Below, one piece after another: positions 50,409-60,105 of a stretch of 64,000 bases of DNA. Made by a program: the position numbers and the translations under genes. This DNA comes from Mucilaginibacter limnophilus (lineage in GTDB: Bacteria > Bacteroidota > Bacteroidia > Sphingobacteriales > Sphingobacteriaceae). Position 1 is the first letter of the stretch. The number at the start of each line of letters is the position of its first letter. The notes under the pieces are model-generated. The model saw only the letters and a list, made by a program, of their open reading frames with translations. It ran no database searches and had not been told where the DNA came from. The stretch lies in NCBI RefSeq assembly GCF_004005815.1, contig NZ_SACK01000002.1, positions 62,001-126,000 of the forward strand, written 5' to 3'.

Positions 50409-50521
50409 AAACGCAACCTCTTGTAAATCAATAAATTATAAAATATCAAATAAAACGGCTTATTTTTCGTTTTTAATATTAATCTTCATAAAAAATATAA
50501 AATAGCTTATAAGCCTTAAAA

Positions 50522-52168
50522 ATGGTCTTAAATCCAAAATCGCCTAAATTCATCTTTTTTTACGTCTTTATTTGTCTGCTTTTTCTGGTTTGGGGATGCG
50601 CAAACATGCAAAGGCCACAGGGAGGTCCTCGTGATCTTACTCCTCCCAAACTTTTGCAGGCCAATCCGCCAAACATGACGAGAAATTTCAACGCCAAAAA
50701 AATTGAAATGGATTTTGACGAGTTTTTCAAACTGACCAACCAATACCAGGAAATTAGCATCAGCCCTACTCAGGAGAAACTTCCGGAATATAACGTACGC
50801 AGAAAAAAACTGGTAATTGAATTTCAGGACTCGCTTGAAAAGAACACTACTTACGTAATAAATTTTGGTAAAGCCATTGCCGACGTGAACGAGGCTAACG
50901 CCATGAAAAACTTTACCTATGTGTTTTCAACCGGCCCGCATATTGATTCGTTAAGCATCAGCGGAAATGTGACCAATACGCAAACCTTACAAAAGGAAAA
51001 AGATGTTTCGGTACTGTTATTTCCCCTATCAAAAGATTCATTGTTTTATAGTAAGAAGAAACCCTCAATTTTTGCAACAACCGACTCATCAGGTAACTTC
51101 AGCCTGAATAACCTGCGTGAAGATAGCTACCGTATTTATGCCATAAAAGAAGCAAGCCCAAATCGTGTATATGACAATGAAGCCGAATTGGTTGCCTTTA
51201 TAAAAGATACCATCAGGCTTACAAAAGATACCTCAAACATACAGCTAAGATTGTTCCAGCAGGATCCTGAAAACTTCAGATTTGTAGAACGTCGCTTTGA
51301 TGTCGATGGTAAAATACTTATGGTGTTCAATAAACGTCTGTTTAAACCATCTGTTAAAATTATTAGTCCGGCAGGACTGGATAACCAGAAAATGGTTGAG
51401 TTCAGCAAGACGAGAGATACCGCCTATATATTTATGCGGAATATGGACTTTGATTCGGTAAGTGTGGCAGTAAGCGATAATAATAGCCCAATAGATACCA
51501 CAACGCTTCGCAAAAACCGTAAAGAAAGCTTTCAGAAAGGAATAACATTCAGCTATAATATCAGCAGCGACAATAAGCTAAGGCCATCAAATGACCTATT
51601 ATTAACACCTTCATTGCCGGTTGAAAGTATAAATCCTGCTATGATAACCTTGAAGGAAGATTCTGCCGTAGTAAGTAATTTTCAGATAGTAAAAGACACA
51701 TCCTCTGTACGCAGGCTTGTTATGAGATACAGATGGAAACAGGATGTAAGTTATCAGCTTACTTTTGATGAAGGTGCTTTTACTGATATCTATGGTAATA
51801 AAAACAAAAAAGCACTCAAGAAATTTACCATAGATAAGCCGGAGAATTATAGTATGTTAACGCTAAAAGTAAGCGTGCCTGATCCAACTAAGCAATATAT
51901 CGTTGAGATATTTCGTGATGAAAAGAATCTTATACGTACCGATATTATAACCAAAAACTCATCTATTGTATATAACAACTTCCCCACGGCAAAGTACACG
52001 GTAAGGGTAATATATGACGCCAACAAAAACGGCAGATGGGACAGCGGTAACGTTCGGCAAATGCGTCAGCCGGAGAATATATGGATATATGATAAGGAAA
52101 TAACACTAAGGGCGAACTGGGAAGCTGAAGAAGCTATCACCATCCCGAAAGAACCGGTTATTCCTTAA
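50522..52168 (+). CDS. Ig-like domain lipoprotein (Big_5/SbsA Ig-like)
   Basis: 548 residues. The N-terminal hydrophobic stretch ends at a lipobox Cys (FLVWGCANM, near residue 27). Residues ~40-140 form a bacterial Ig-like domain of the Big_5/SbsA type (LTPPKLLQANPPNMTRNFNAKKIEMDFDEFF, PTQEKLPEYNVRRKKLVIEF). Carboxypeptidase-like and further beta domains follow. The end has YDANKNGRWDSGN, a calcium-type loop. Widespread in Bacteroidota as a surface or periplasmic lipoprotein of unknown role. Confidence 0.82.
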   Translation: MVLNPKSPKFIFFYVFICLLFLVWGCANMQRPQGGPRDLTPPKLLQANPPNMTRNFNAKKIEMDFDEFFKLTNQYQEISISPTQEKLPEYNVRRKKLVIEFQDSLEKNTTYVINFGKAIADVNEANAMKNFTYVFSTGPHIDSLSISGNVTNTQTLQKEKDVSVLLFPLSKDSLFYSKKKPSIFATTDSSGNFSLNNLREDSYRIYAIKEASPNRVYDNEAELVAFIKDTIRLTKDTSNIQLRLFQQDPENFRFVERRFDVDGKILMVFNKRLFKPSVKIISPAGLDNQKMVEFSKTRDTAYIFMRNMDFDSVSVAVSDNNSPIDTTTLRKNRKESFQKGITFSYNISSDNKLRPSNDLLLTPSLPVESINPAMITLKEDSAVVSNFQIVKDTSSVRRLVMRYRWKQDVSYQLTFDEGAFTDIYGNKNKKALKKFTIDKPENYSMLTLKVSVPDPTKQYIVEIFRDEKNLIRTDIITKNSSIVYNNFPTAKYTVRVIYDANKNGRWDSGNVRQMRQPENIWIYDKEITLRANWEAEEAITIPKEPVIP

Positions 52169-52670
52169 ACCAGCTTGAATACATGATATAATTATCAGGC
52201 AATTTTTTAAGTAAGGCCCTTTGCTCATTAGTAATGGGCTTTATTTTTTTGGCTGGAGTGCCGGCATATAAATAACCTGACTCACAAATAGTATTTTCAA
52301 GAACAACAGAACCTGCAGCAATGATAACGAAGGGCTCAACAACTGCATGATCCATTACAATGGCGCCCATACCTATCAATACGTTGTCGTGAACTGTACA
52401 GCCATGCACAATAGCATTATGCCCTACTGATACGCAATTACCAATGTTGGTAGGTGCTTTTACGTAAGTGGCGTGTATAACAGCTCCGTCTTGTATATTG
52501 GTATTGTTGCCTATCTTAATATAATGCACATCCCCACGAATAACAGCATTGAACCATACAGAGCAGTTATCACCCATCACAACATCACCAACAATGGTGG
52601 CGTTTTCAGCAATAAAGCAATCGTTTCCCCAGGCAGGGCTTTTATCTTTTACAGGCAAAATAACGGGCAT
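52158..52670 (-). CDS. Gamma-carbonic anhydrase-like hexapeptide-repeat protein
   Basis: 170 residues of left-handed beta-helix built from hexapeptide repeats. Zinc-ligand-type His residues lie in QDGAVIHATY, NIGNCVSVGHNAIVHGC and NVLIGMGAIVMDHAVV. The layout matches the PaaY/YrdA gamma-carbonic anhydrase-like family, many of whose members bind zinc but have unproven activity. It overlaps the end of the Ig-like lipoprotein gene by 11 bp, in convergent orientation. Confidence 0.88.
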   Translation of the reverse strand: MPVILPVKDKSPAWGNDCFIAENATIVGDVVMGDNCSVWFNAVIRGDVHYIKIGNNTNIQDGAVIHATYVKAPTNIGNCVSVGHNAIVHGCTVHDNVLIGMGAIVMDHAVVEPFVIIAAGSVVLENTICESGYLYAGTPAKKIKPITNEQRALLKKLPDNYIMYSSWFKE

Positions 52671-52731
52671 CTATTAATAAGTAATGAGTTAGCTAATTGT
52701 TGTTTTTATTTCTATGTTTGAGACACCATAA

Positions 52732-52804
52732 GCGGAAATAGCTCAGTAGGTAGAGCATCAGTTTCCCAAACTGAAGGCCGCGGGTTCGAATCCCGTTTTC
52801 CGCT
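52732..52804 (+). tRNA. tRNA-Gly (CCC)
   Basis: A cloverleaf with acceptor GCGGAAA/TTTCCGC, anticodon stem TCAGT/ACTGA around TTCCCAA (anticodon CCC), and T arm GCGGG-TTCGAAT-CCCGT. Discriminator T, with no encoded CCA. Confidence 0.96.
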
Positions 52805-52815
52805 CAACAGTATTT

Positions 52816-53196
52816 TTATTCATACTCACCATTTAAAATTGAAATTGCCACAAGATCAACATCATTCTCAATTTCTTCTCTTGTCGGATTTTTTGCAAGC
52901 CTTTCTATCTCTTTTAATATCAAAGGATCATTTGTCGACTTAATAAGAACACACAAAATCCAAAATTTCCACATTACATCATCGGATTTTAAGATGTATA
53001 ATATTTCGTAAGTAATTCTATGAGCAAAGGGTTCTAATATATCAGCTATACACCTTGCAACCGGCCAATTCATGTCTTGCATCCATTCTAACAAATTTGG
53101 AATTATAGGCTTGATCTGCTCGAATGAAAGCTTTTTAAGTTCTTCAACACCGCTTTCATCAAATTTATCCTTCGGTATTAAATTTCTGATATTCAT
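52816..53196 (-). CDS. DUF5071 family protein
   Basis: 126 residues with the DUF5071 pattern: LIPKDKFDESGVEELKKLSFEQIKPIIPNLLEWMQDMNWPVARCI, then helices with WKFWILCVLI and LKEIERLAKNPTREE. A small helical, HEAT-like cytoplasmic protein with no assigned function. It lies 11 bp downstream of nadB on the same strand and next to tRNA-Gly. Confidence 0.8.
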   Translation of the reverse strand: MNIRNLIPKDKFDESGVEELKKLSFEQIKPIIPNLLEWMQDMNWPVARCIADILEPFAHRITYEILYILKSDDVMWKFWILCVLIKSTNDPLILKEIERLAKNPTREEIENDVDLVAISILNGEYE

Positions 53197-53207
53197 AGTA
53201 AAGATAT

Positions 53208-54800
53208 CTAAAATACCGTATCCTGCAACTGTTCAGCATGCTCCGGGTAATCAGTAGTATAATGCAGTCCCCTACTTTCCTTACGCATCATGGCCGATTT
53301 TACTACAAGGTACGATACCTGTATTAAATTACGCAACTCGCATAGTTTAACAGATAACTTTGTTTTCTTGTAGAAATCTTCGGTTTCTTCATACAACAAG
53401 CCTAGACGACGCATGGCACGTTCAAGCCTGAAATCAGAGCGGACAATACCCACATAATCATTCATCAGCTTCTGCATTTCGCGCAGATTGTGTGTTACCA
53501 GGATATCTTCGTTTAATAACTGTACACCCTTTTCATCCCAGTCAGGGATTCCTTCAGGTATATTAGCCGATGCAAATACTTTTACAGCATCTTTATATAT
53601 ACGGTGTGCAAATACCAATGCTTCCAATAACGAATTGGAAGCCAAACGGTTAGCACCATGCAGACCAGTTGATGAACATTCGCCGCATGCATATAAACGC
53701 ATAATTGACGACCTTCCCTGATGGTCAACCATTACGCCGCCGCACATATAATGGCAAGCCGGCGCAACAGGTATCATATCCCTTGTCATATCAATACCAA
53801 CTTCTAAACACTTGGCATATATATTAGGAAAATGCTGCAGTATATCCTTCTTGGTACGATGACGAACGTCGAGATAAACAAAGTCTTCACCTGATTTTTT
53901 TATCTCTGAGTCGATTGCCCGGGCAACAATATCACGCGGTGCTAATGATCCGCGCTCATCATACTCGTGCATAAATTCTTCACCATTAGTGCGTTTCAAA
54001 ACACCTCCGAAACCACGTACCGCCTCTGATATCAGGAATGATGGATATTCGCCGGGATTATATAAGGCTGTTGGATGGAACTGGATAAATTCCATATTAC
54101 GTACTTTTCCCTTGGCACGATAAACCATGGCCACGCCATCACCTGTAGCAATAGTTGGGTTGGTAGTAACCGAGTATATATGCCCTGCACCCCCCGATGC
54201 CATTACGGTTACTTTCGATAATATCTTTTCAACCGTGCTTGTTTCAGTATTAAAAGCATATATACCATAACAGGTGATATTTGTTGAAGATTTATCTACA
54301 AACTCACCTAAATGGTGCTGTGTTATCAGGTCTACTGCAAAATAATGAGTGAGTATTTCAATATTAGGTTCTTCATGTATCTTTTCGAGCAACGCGCGCT
54401 CCATTTCAAAACCGGTGATATCCTTGTAATGTAGTACCCGAAATTCGGAGTGGCCGCCCTCTTTTGCCAGGTCATAAATCCCATCATGCGTCTTGTCGAA
54501 ATTGGTTCCGTAATCAATAATTTCATTAATTCTTTCCGGACCTTCTTTTACCACGGCTTCCACAACTTCAGGGTCACATAAGCCATCGCCGGCGATAAGG
54601 GTGTCTTTTATATGCTTTTCAAACGAATCTTCCTTTTTATCCACAACCACCGCGACACCGCCCTGGGCATACTTAGTGTTCGATTCATCTTCATTAGCCT
54701 TTGTAACTATCAGTACCTTACCATGCTTAGCGGCCTTTAGTGCAAAACTCAATCCGGCGATACCTGAACCTATAACAAGGAAATCAACATTTTTAGGCAT
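53208..54800 (-). CDS. nadB: L-aspartate oxidase
   Basis: 530 residues. A flavoenzyme that oxidises L-aspartate to iminoaspartate, the first step of de novo NAD synthesis. FAD loop VIGSGIAGLSFALKAAKHG near the N-terminus, SNTKYAQGGVAVV, substrate-binding and proton-relay residues in EFIQFHPTALY and RGFGGVLKRTNGEEFM, and the GVMVDHQGRSSI and GLHGANRLASNSLLEAL segments. Full length. Divergent from nadA, its pathway partner. Confidence 0.96.
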   Translation of the reverse strand: MPKNVDFLVIGSGIAGLSFALKAAKHGKVLIVTKANEDESNTKYAQGGVAVVVDKKEDSFEKHIKDTLIAGDGLCDPEVVEAVVKEGPERINEIIDYGTNFDKTHDGIYDLAKEGGHSEFRVLHYKDITGFEMERALLEKIHEEPNIEILTHYFAVDLITQHHLGEFVDKSSTNITCYGIYAFNTETSTVEKILSKVTVMASGGAGHIYSVTTNPTIATGDGVAMVYRAKGKVRNMEFIQFHPTALYNPGEYPSFLISEAVRGFGGVLKRTNGEEFMHEYDERGSLAPRDIVARAIDSEIKKSGEDFVYLDVRHRTKKDILQHFPNIYAKCLEVGIDMTRDMIPVAPACHYMCGGVMVDHQGRSSIMRLYACGECSSTGLHGANRLASNSLLEALVFAHRIYKDAVKVFASANIPEGIPDWDEKGVQLLNEDILVTHNLREMQKLMNDYVGIVRSDFRLERAMRRLGLLYEETEDFYKKTKLSVKLCELRNLIQVSYLVVKSAMMRKESRGLHYTTDYPEHAEQLQDTVF

Positions 54801-55211
54801 ATATAAAATATAAGTTGTGCAAAAGTAATACTTGTGTTAAGAAGCCGCCTTATAACCTGTTAATTTTATGTAAGTAAATAAATAATAAAAAATAAAGACG
54901 TGGATAAGCTGTATTTTTGCGGAAGAAAAACAGAATTTTTAAATGATTTGTTAGACAGTTTCCTGACGAATTCAACAAGTTTGACACATTGAAAATATTA
55001 ACATAATAACTTGTTAACACAAATGTGAGAAACGTTATCCCATTAATTTTCAGTAAACTAAAAAATATAAATATGGATAAAGTTGTTAGTAAGTTTTGGG
55101 AAACAACTTTTAACGTGTTTTGTATCTCAAATTTTTAACATAACTAACACCTTAATAAATTATAGTTTTCTTATACATATAAAAAGAGTTGTTATTAATT
55201 GCTTTGTTGAA
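54801..55211. other. Divergent nadB/nadA promoter region
   Basis: About 410 bp of AT-rich DNA with no gene. It holds a -7-type element for nadB (54820-54827, minus) and another TAttTTTG at 54912-54919 (plus) that is far from nadA. No NadR/NrtR-like operator dyad could be recognised. Confidence 0.5.
54820..54827 (-). promoter_or_regulatory. Candidate -7 promoter element for nadB
   Basis: On the minus strand this reads TActTTTG, matching TAnnTTTG, 20 bp upstream of the nadB start. Confidence 0.4.
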
Positions 55212-56204
55212 ATGGATATCTTAGAGGAAATAAATGTGAAGGGTTTTGTGGAGGAAGAAATAGATCCGACGCTTGATCTTTTTGAAGAAATTAACCGCTT
55301 AAAAAAAGAGAAGAATGCAGTTATACTTGCCCACTATTATCAGGACGGTGATATACAGGATATTGCCGACTACATTGGCGACAGTCTTGGCCTGTCGCAA
55401 CAGGCAGCTAAAACCGATGCCGATATCATCGTATTCGCGGGAGTGCACTTTATGGCCGAAACAGCCAAAATACTCTCGCCAACAAAAAAGGTTTTATTAC
55501 CCGATGTAAAAGCAGGTTGCTCGTTAGCCGACAGCTGCCCGCCGCATTTGTTCAGGAAGTTTAAGGAAGCATATCCTGATCACCTGGTCATCACTTACGT
55601 GAATTGTACTGCCGAACTTAAAGCGCTAAGCGATATTGTTTGTACCTCGAGCAACGCTGTGCAGATTGTTGAAAGTTTGCCGAAAGATCAGAAGATCATC
55701 TTTGGGCCTGATAAAAACCTGGGTGCCTATGTGGCTAAAAAAACCGGCCGCGACCTGGTATTATGGAATGGCGCATGTATGGTACATGAAATTTTCTCGC
55801 GTGAGAAGATTACAAAATTGCGGGAACGCCATCCGGGTGCTAAACTGCTTGCACATCCTGAATGTGAGGATGTTATTTTAGAAATGGCCGATTATATAGG
55901 GTCAACAACCGGGATATTAAAATACGCTACAAGTCAGCCAGATAAGGAGTTTATAGTAGCAACAGAATCGGGCATATTGCACCAGATGCAAAAAGATAAT
56001 CCGGAAAAAGTATTTATACCGGCGCCACCAAATAACATGTGTGCTTGCAATGATTGCCCGCACATGAAACGTAATACACTTGAAAAACTTTACTTGTGTA
56101 TAAAAAATGAACTACCGGAAGTTACCGTACCGGCAGATATTATTGAAAAAGCGGTAAAACCTATTGAAAGGATGCTGGAGATATCAGCACGTTTAGGTCT
56201 TTAA
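55212..56204 (+). CDS. nadA: Quinolinate synthase A
   Basis: 330 residues from the ATG giving [12 protein letters not shown]. The frame upstream of it is AT-rich and not conserved. NadA condenses iminoaspartate with DHAP to quinolinate and carries a [4Fe-4S] cluster. The three cluster Cys are seen in [24 protein letters not shown] and [13 protein letters not shown] (some candidates are extra). [29 protein letters not shown] and TESGILHQM are family marks. Confidence 0.95.
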   Translation: MDILEEINVKGFVEEEIDPTLDLFEEINRLKKEKNAVILAHYYQDGDIQDIADYIGDSLGLSQQAAKTDADIIVFAGVHFMAETAKILSPTKKVLLPDVKAGCSLADSCPPHLFRKFKEAYPDHLVITYVNCTAELKALSDIVCTSSNAVQIVESLPKDQKIIFGPDKNLGAYVAKKTGRDLVLWNGACMVHEIFSREKITKLRERHPGAKLLAHPECEDVILEMADYIGSTTGILKYATSQPDKEFIVATESGILHQMQKDNPEKVFIPAPPNNMCACNDCPHMKRNTLEKLYLCIKNELPEVTVPADIIEKAVKPIERMLEISARLGL

Positions 56205-56213
56205 TTTTCTATA

Positions 56214-56296
56214 ATTTCACTGATTTTAGGATATGATTTCACCGATTATCCTTTTTATAAAATCAGTGAAATCATATTAATAATCGGTGAAATCAT
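56214..56296. repeat. Interlocked inverted repeats between nadA and thiL
   Basis: Arm A ATTTCACTGATTTTA (56214-56228), arm B ATGATTTCACCGATTAT (56233-56249), A' TAAAATCAGTGAAAT (56258-56272) and B' ATAATCGGTGAAATCAT (56280-56296). The order A-B-A'-B' allows two crossing stems. All arms share the unit TCnGTGAAAT or its complement. Confidence 0.8.
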
Positions 56297-56302
56297 AATA
56301 AT

Positions 56303-57343
56303 ATGTTTGATAATAAGGAAAAAACCAACATACAGGAGTTAGGCGAGTTTGGGCTGATAAAGCATCTTACTCAAAATGTAGAATTAAAGCAACCAACAAG
56401 CATAAAAGGTATTGGCGATGACGCCGCGGTACTTGATCCGCAAGGAAAAAAAGTACTGGTATCAACAGACATGCTGCTGGAAGGAATACATTTTGACCTG
56501 GCCTATACACCCTTGAAACACTTAGGTTATAAAGCTATACAGGTAAACCTGAGCGATATTTATGCCATGAACGGTGTTGCTACTCAGGTTACCGTTTCTC
56601 TGGGACTATCAAGTAAATTTCCGCTTGAGGCTGTTGAAGAATTATACGAAGGCATGTACATCGCCTGCGAAAAATATAATGTAGATATTATTGGCGGCGA
56701 TACAACCTCATCAAAACAAGGTTTGGTTATCAGTATAACTTCAATTGGTTATGCTGATGAAAATGAAGTAGTGTACCGTAATACTGCTGAAGAAGGTGAT
56801 CTGATATGTGTTTCGGGCGACTTAGGTGGCGCTTATGTTGGCTTGCAGTTGCTTGAGCGTGAGAAACTGGTTTATCTTGAAAATCCAAATATACAGCCTG
56901 ACCTGGAAGGTAAGGACTATATTGTTGAACGTCAGTTAAAACCTGAAGCGCGTAAAGATATTGTAGAATTGCTTAAAGAAATTGATGTAAAACCTACGGC
57001 GATGATTGATGTATCAGATGGTTTGGCATCTGAAATTCTACATATTTGCAACCAAAGTAATAAAGGTTGTAATCTATACGAAGAAAAAATTCCGCTCGAC
57101 CCGATGACCTACGAAACTGCGCGTGAATTCAATCTTGACCCTACTGTGTGCGCGTTAAGTGGCGGCGAAGACTACGAGCTGCTTTTCACAGTAAAACAAG
57201 CCGACTACGACAATATAAAGTTTAAGATGGACTTCACAATCATCGGGCATATTACCGAAGCTTCTGCCGGCTGTAATTTAATTACAAAAAGCGGCAATGT
57301 GCACAAGCTGACGGCACAAGGCTGGAACGCGTTTAAAAACTAA
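56303..57343 (+). CDS. thiL: Thiamine-monophosphate kinase
   Basis: 346 residues. It phosphorylates thiamine monophosphate to thiamine diphosphate. GIGDDAAVLDPQGKKVLVSTDMLLEGIHFDL provides metal and ATP ligands. HLGYKAIQVNLSDIYAMNGVATQ, NVDIIGGDTTSSKQGLVIS, CVSGDLGGAYVGLQLL, TAMIDVSDGLASEILHI and CALSGGEDYELLFTV follow in family order. Full length. It follows nadA by ~100 bp occupied by the interlocked repeats. Confidence 0.95.
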   Translation: MFDNKEKTNIQELGEFGLIKHLTQNVELKQPTSIKGIGDDAAVLDPQGKKVLVSTDMLLEGIHFDLAYTPLKHLGYKAIQVNLSDIYAMNGVATQVTVSLGLSSKFPLEAVEELYEGMYIACEKYNVDIIGGDTTSSKQGLVISITSIGYADENEVVYRNTAEEGDLICVSGDLGGAYVGLQLLEREKLVYLENPNIQPDLEGKDYIVERQLKPEARKDIVELLKEIDVKPTAMIDVSDGLASEILHICNQSNKGCNLYEEKIPLDPMTYETAREFNLDPTVCALSGGEDYELLFTVKQADYDNIKFKMDFTIIGHITEASAGCNLITKSGNVHKLTAQGWNAFKN

Positions 57344-57351
57344 AACCTTAT

Positions 57352-58198
57352 ATGAGAAAAACCTTATTACTACTGTTAAGCACAGTGTGTACCTTAAATG
57401 TTTATGCTCAAAAATCTGTACTGTTTAAAATGCAGTATAAACCGCAACATACATATACTTCAACCATAAACGTGAATATGAATATGGAAATGAATGTTAA
57501 GGCAGATTCGGCAACACTTGCAAAAATTAACGGATCAGGTCAACAGTTTCCTATGATGATGCAAATTAAATCAGATATCGGGACAACTATGAAAATAGGA
57601 AAAGGAGCAGAAAATAGTTTGCCGTTAACCATAAGTTACGACAAGCTAATTTCAAATGTTACTCTAAACGGCAAAACAAAGGCTGCCCCTGCAAATCCGA
57701 TGCTGAATCAAATGATTATAGGTAAAGTACTGAATGGTAAAATGCAGGCTGATTCAATTCCCGGTCAAAGTTTAAGCGGCGAGCAAAAGCAGGCTATAAC
57801 TTCAATGGTAAATAACATGATGAATCATATAAAATTTCCAGAAAAACCTTTAACTATTGGCGAATCATTTACACAGGAAGTACCAATGAATATGCCCATA
57901 GCCGGTATAAATATGGAAATGAAAATAAAAATTTTATATAAACTTATGGCTGTTAAAAATGATAGCTTATTTTGATCTCGACCAAAATTTAGCAGCTAAT
58001 ATTAAAAACCAGGAAATGGTAATGACAATGCAAGGTGGTGGTAATGGTAAGTTGGAATACAGTATTAAAGATTCTTTTTTAAAAAATACTACCAGTAACC
58101 TAAAATTTTCTTATGATATGAATATTAAAGAAGTAAATATGATGGGAAAAGCAGATATGGTTACCACATATATGGTAGGCATAAATAAAACAAATTAA
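57352..58198 (+). pseudogene. Secreted DUF6263-like protein, frameshifted at about 57970
   Basis: Two overlapping frames encode one protein. Frame 1 (57352-57975) starts with a signal peptide (MRKTLLLLLSTVCTLNVYAQK) and gives 207 residues, then stops at TTT TGA. Frame 2 continues as DLDQNLAANIKNQEMVMTMQ to 58198. The join requires skipping one base: TTA TTT TGA TCT becomes TTT then GAT CTC. The mature protein is beta-rich with Met-rich strands and resembles DUF6263. It may be a true frameshift mutation, an assembly error in the T-run, or a programmed +1 shift of the prfB kind. Downstream rmuC is convergent and overlaps the end by 4 bp. Confidence 0.7.
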
Positions 58199-59577
58199 TT
58201 TACTGAGGCATCTTCTTCCCCGATATATTTCTGATCGAGCTGTTTGTTGGCTTTGGCACCCAACTTTTTGATCTTATCAGCAGTTATGGTAAGGTTGCCA
58301 TTGCCTTCGGTAAGTTTGTTTAAAGCACTTTCATAAGCGGCCTGGCTTTGTTTAATGTTTTTGCCGATATTTTCCATATCGCTTACAAAGCCTACAAATT
58401 TATCGTACATGGTACCGCTAAGGCGGGCAATTTCTAATACGTTGCGGTTCTGGCGTTCCTGTTTCCACATGCTCGCAATGGTACGTAATGTAGCCAATAA
58501 GGTAGAAGGACTAACAATAACCACACGCTTATCCCAGGCATCGCTGAACAGTTCAGCATCAATTTGTACAGCAAAACTAAATGATGATTCTATAGGAATA
58601 AACAGCAGCACAAAGTCAGGCGAATTTATTTGGTAAAGGTCGTGATAGTTTTTAGATGATAAGCCCATCACGTGATTGCGTATAGATTTAACGTGTTCTA
58701 TAGAAAACAGCTTACGTTCTTCTTCACTCTCACAGTTCACCAATTTTTCATACGCTACCAGCGATACCTTCGAGTCGATTATCAAGTTTTTCTCATCAGG
58801 AAGATCTATAATAACATCGGGTTGTAAACGGCTACCATCAGCACCTACTAAACTGGCTTGTATGCGGTATTCACGGTCGCGCACCAAACCTGAGCGTTCA
58901 AGAACGCGCTCCAGAATTACCTCACCCCAGTTACCTTGTTTCTTGCTGTCGCCTTTAAGCGCACGGGTAAGATTTTGTGCTTCGTCGCTTATCTGGCGGT
59001 TAAGTTCCATCAACTGGGTAATAACACCTTTAAGTTCGTTACGGCCGGCTGCTTCCATATTATAAACCTTGTCAACTTTTTCTTCAAAAGTTTTCAGGTT
59101 TTCTTTAAGCGGATTTAAAATATGGTCGAGGTTGTTTTTGTTGACGTCAACAAACTCTTTTGACTTTTCTTTAAGCAGTTTTTCGGCTATATTCTCAAAC
59201 TCCATTTTAAAACGCTGCTGCAGTTCCTGGATGTATTTTTCCTGCTCACCCAAACGCTCACGCTGTGCCTTAAAAGCCTCTTCAGCCTTGGCCATGCGGT
59301 TCTTTTCGGCAAGCAATTCCTGGTTTAAAGTAGTAACTACTGTTTCCAAACGAAGGCGCTCGTCCTGAAGGATACGGTCGGCCTTATCACGTTCACTGGT
59401 CAAACCTGCGCAGCGTTCTTCAGCGATAGCTTTTTCCACACGTAAAGCATCAACCTCATTTTTAAGGCGCACCAATTCATCGGTACTTATAGCTTCGGCT
59501 TTTGGTTTCTTTATAAATAAAAAAACAGCCAGCAACAGTATTACAATAGAAACAACAACTAAAACTACAGGCACCAT
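58195..59577 (-). CDS. rmuC: DNA recombination protein RmuC
   Basis: 460 residues. An N-terminal helix (about 2-23) anchors the protein. A long coiled coil (about 32-180) and the RmuC domain (about 190-430) follow, the latter with KKQGNWGEVILERVLERSGL, QPDVIIDLPDEKNLIIDSKVSLVAYEKLV, the D..DSK nuclease-like core, and PSTLLATLRTIASMWKQERQN. It limits recombination between inverted repeats and helps restrict foreign DNA in other species. Convergent with the frameshifted gene. Confidence 0.94.
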   Translation of the reverse strand: MVPVVLVVVSIVILLLAVFLFIKKPKAEAISTDELVRLKNEVDALRVEKAIAEERCAGLTSERDKADRILQDERLRLETVVTTLNQELLAEKNRMAKAEEAFKAQRERLGEQEKYIQELQQRFKMEFENIAEKLLKEKSKEFVDVNKNNLDHILNPLKENLKTFEEKVDKVYNMEAAGRNELKGVITQLMELNRQISDEAQNLTRALKGDSKKQGNWGEVILERVLERSGLVRDREYRIQASLVGADGSRLQPDVIIDLPDEKNLIIDSKVSLVAYEKLVNCESEEERKLFSIEHVKSIRNHVMGLSSKNYHDLYQINSPDFVLLFIPIESSFSFAVQIDAELFSDAWDKRVVIVSPSTLLATLRTIASMWKQERQNRNVLEIARLSGTMYDKFVGFVSDMENIGKNIKQSQAAYESALNKLTEGNGNLTITADKIKKLGAKANKQLDQKYIGEEDASVN

Positions 59578-59632
59578 TTTGATAAAAATATTAGCAAAAC
59601 TAACTAATAAAACACAAGAATGGGAAGAAAAG

Positions 59633-60103
59633 TTATTTTACTTTTTCAATAGTAATACCAGCATCGCTAACGCCCTTCAACGGGTTATCGCGCATGTTTT
59701 GTTCTAATTCAAAATGGTATTTACCCTTTGCGGGAAGTTTATAATTGGTAAGCAGTTTAAAACGGTAGCTGTACACATTGCCGGAACCTGCGCCTAACCA
59801 TTCGCCATCAGGATTTGCAAGCTTAAATTCGTAACGGGTGGCCTGAGGTTTTTTACCATGTTCACCTCGCCTGAAAATGATAAAGATGTTTGAGTATTTA
59901 TAATCGGCGGTTATGCGCAAATTACAATAGATATTATACAACGAGTTAGGGTCGTCAATCTGCACATCATAAGCCGCCCTGTTTACATAGGCCCAGTTAT
60001 GGTTAGGTATTTCCTTATTATCATCGATAATTGTATTAGGGTTGGCGCAGCCGCCAAGCAGCAGCGCCAGTATCATTGATAAATAAATACCCGAATATCT
60101 CAT
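59633..60103 (-). CDS. gldH: Gliding motility lipoprotein GldH
   Basis: 156 residues with an N-terminal lipobox (LLLGGCANPN, Cys near residue 19) and a GldH-type domain: NHNWAYVNRAAYDVQIDDPNSLYNIYCNLRITADYKYSNIFIIF, FKLANPDGEWLGAGSGNVYSYRF, KGKYHFELEQNMRDNPLKGVSDAGI. GldH is needed for gliding in Flavobacterium and is retained in many non-gliding Bacteroidota. Directly downstream of ricT, 2 bp away, the conserved order in the phylum. Confidence 0.93.
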   Translation of the reverse strand: MRYSGIYLSMILALLLGGCANPNTIIDDNKEIPNHNWAYVNRAAYDVQIDDPNSLYNIYCNLRITADYKYSNIFIIFRRGEHGKKPQATRYEFKLANPDGEWLGAGSGNVYSYRFKLLTNYKLPAKGKYHFELEQNMRDNPLKGVSDAGITIEKVK

Positions 60104-60105
60104 TA

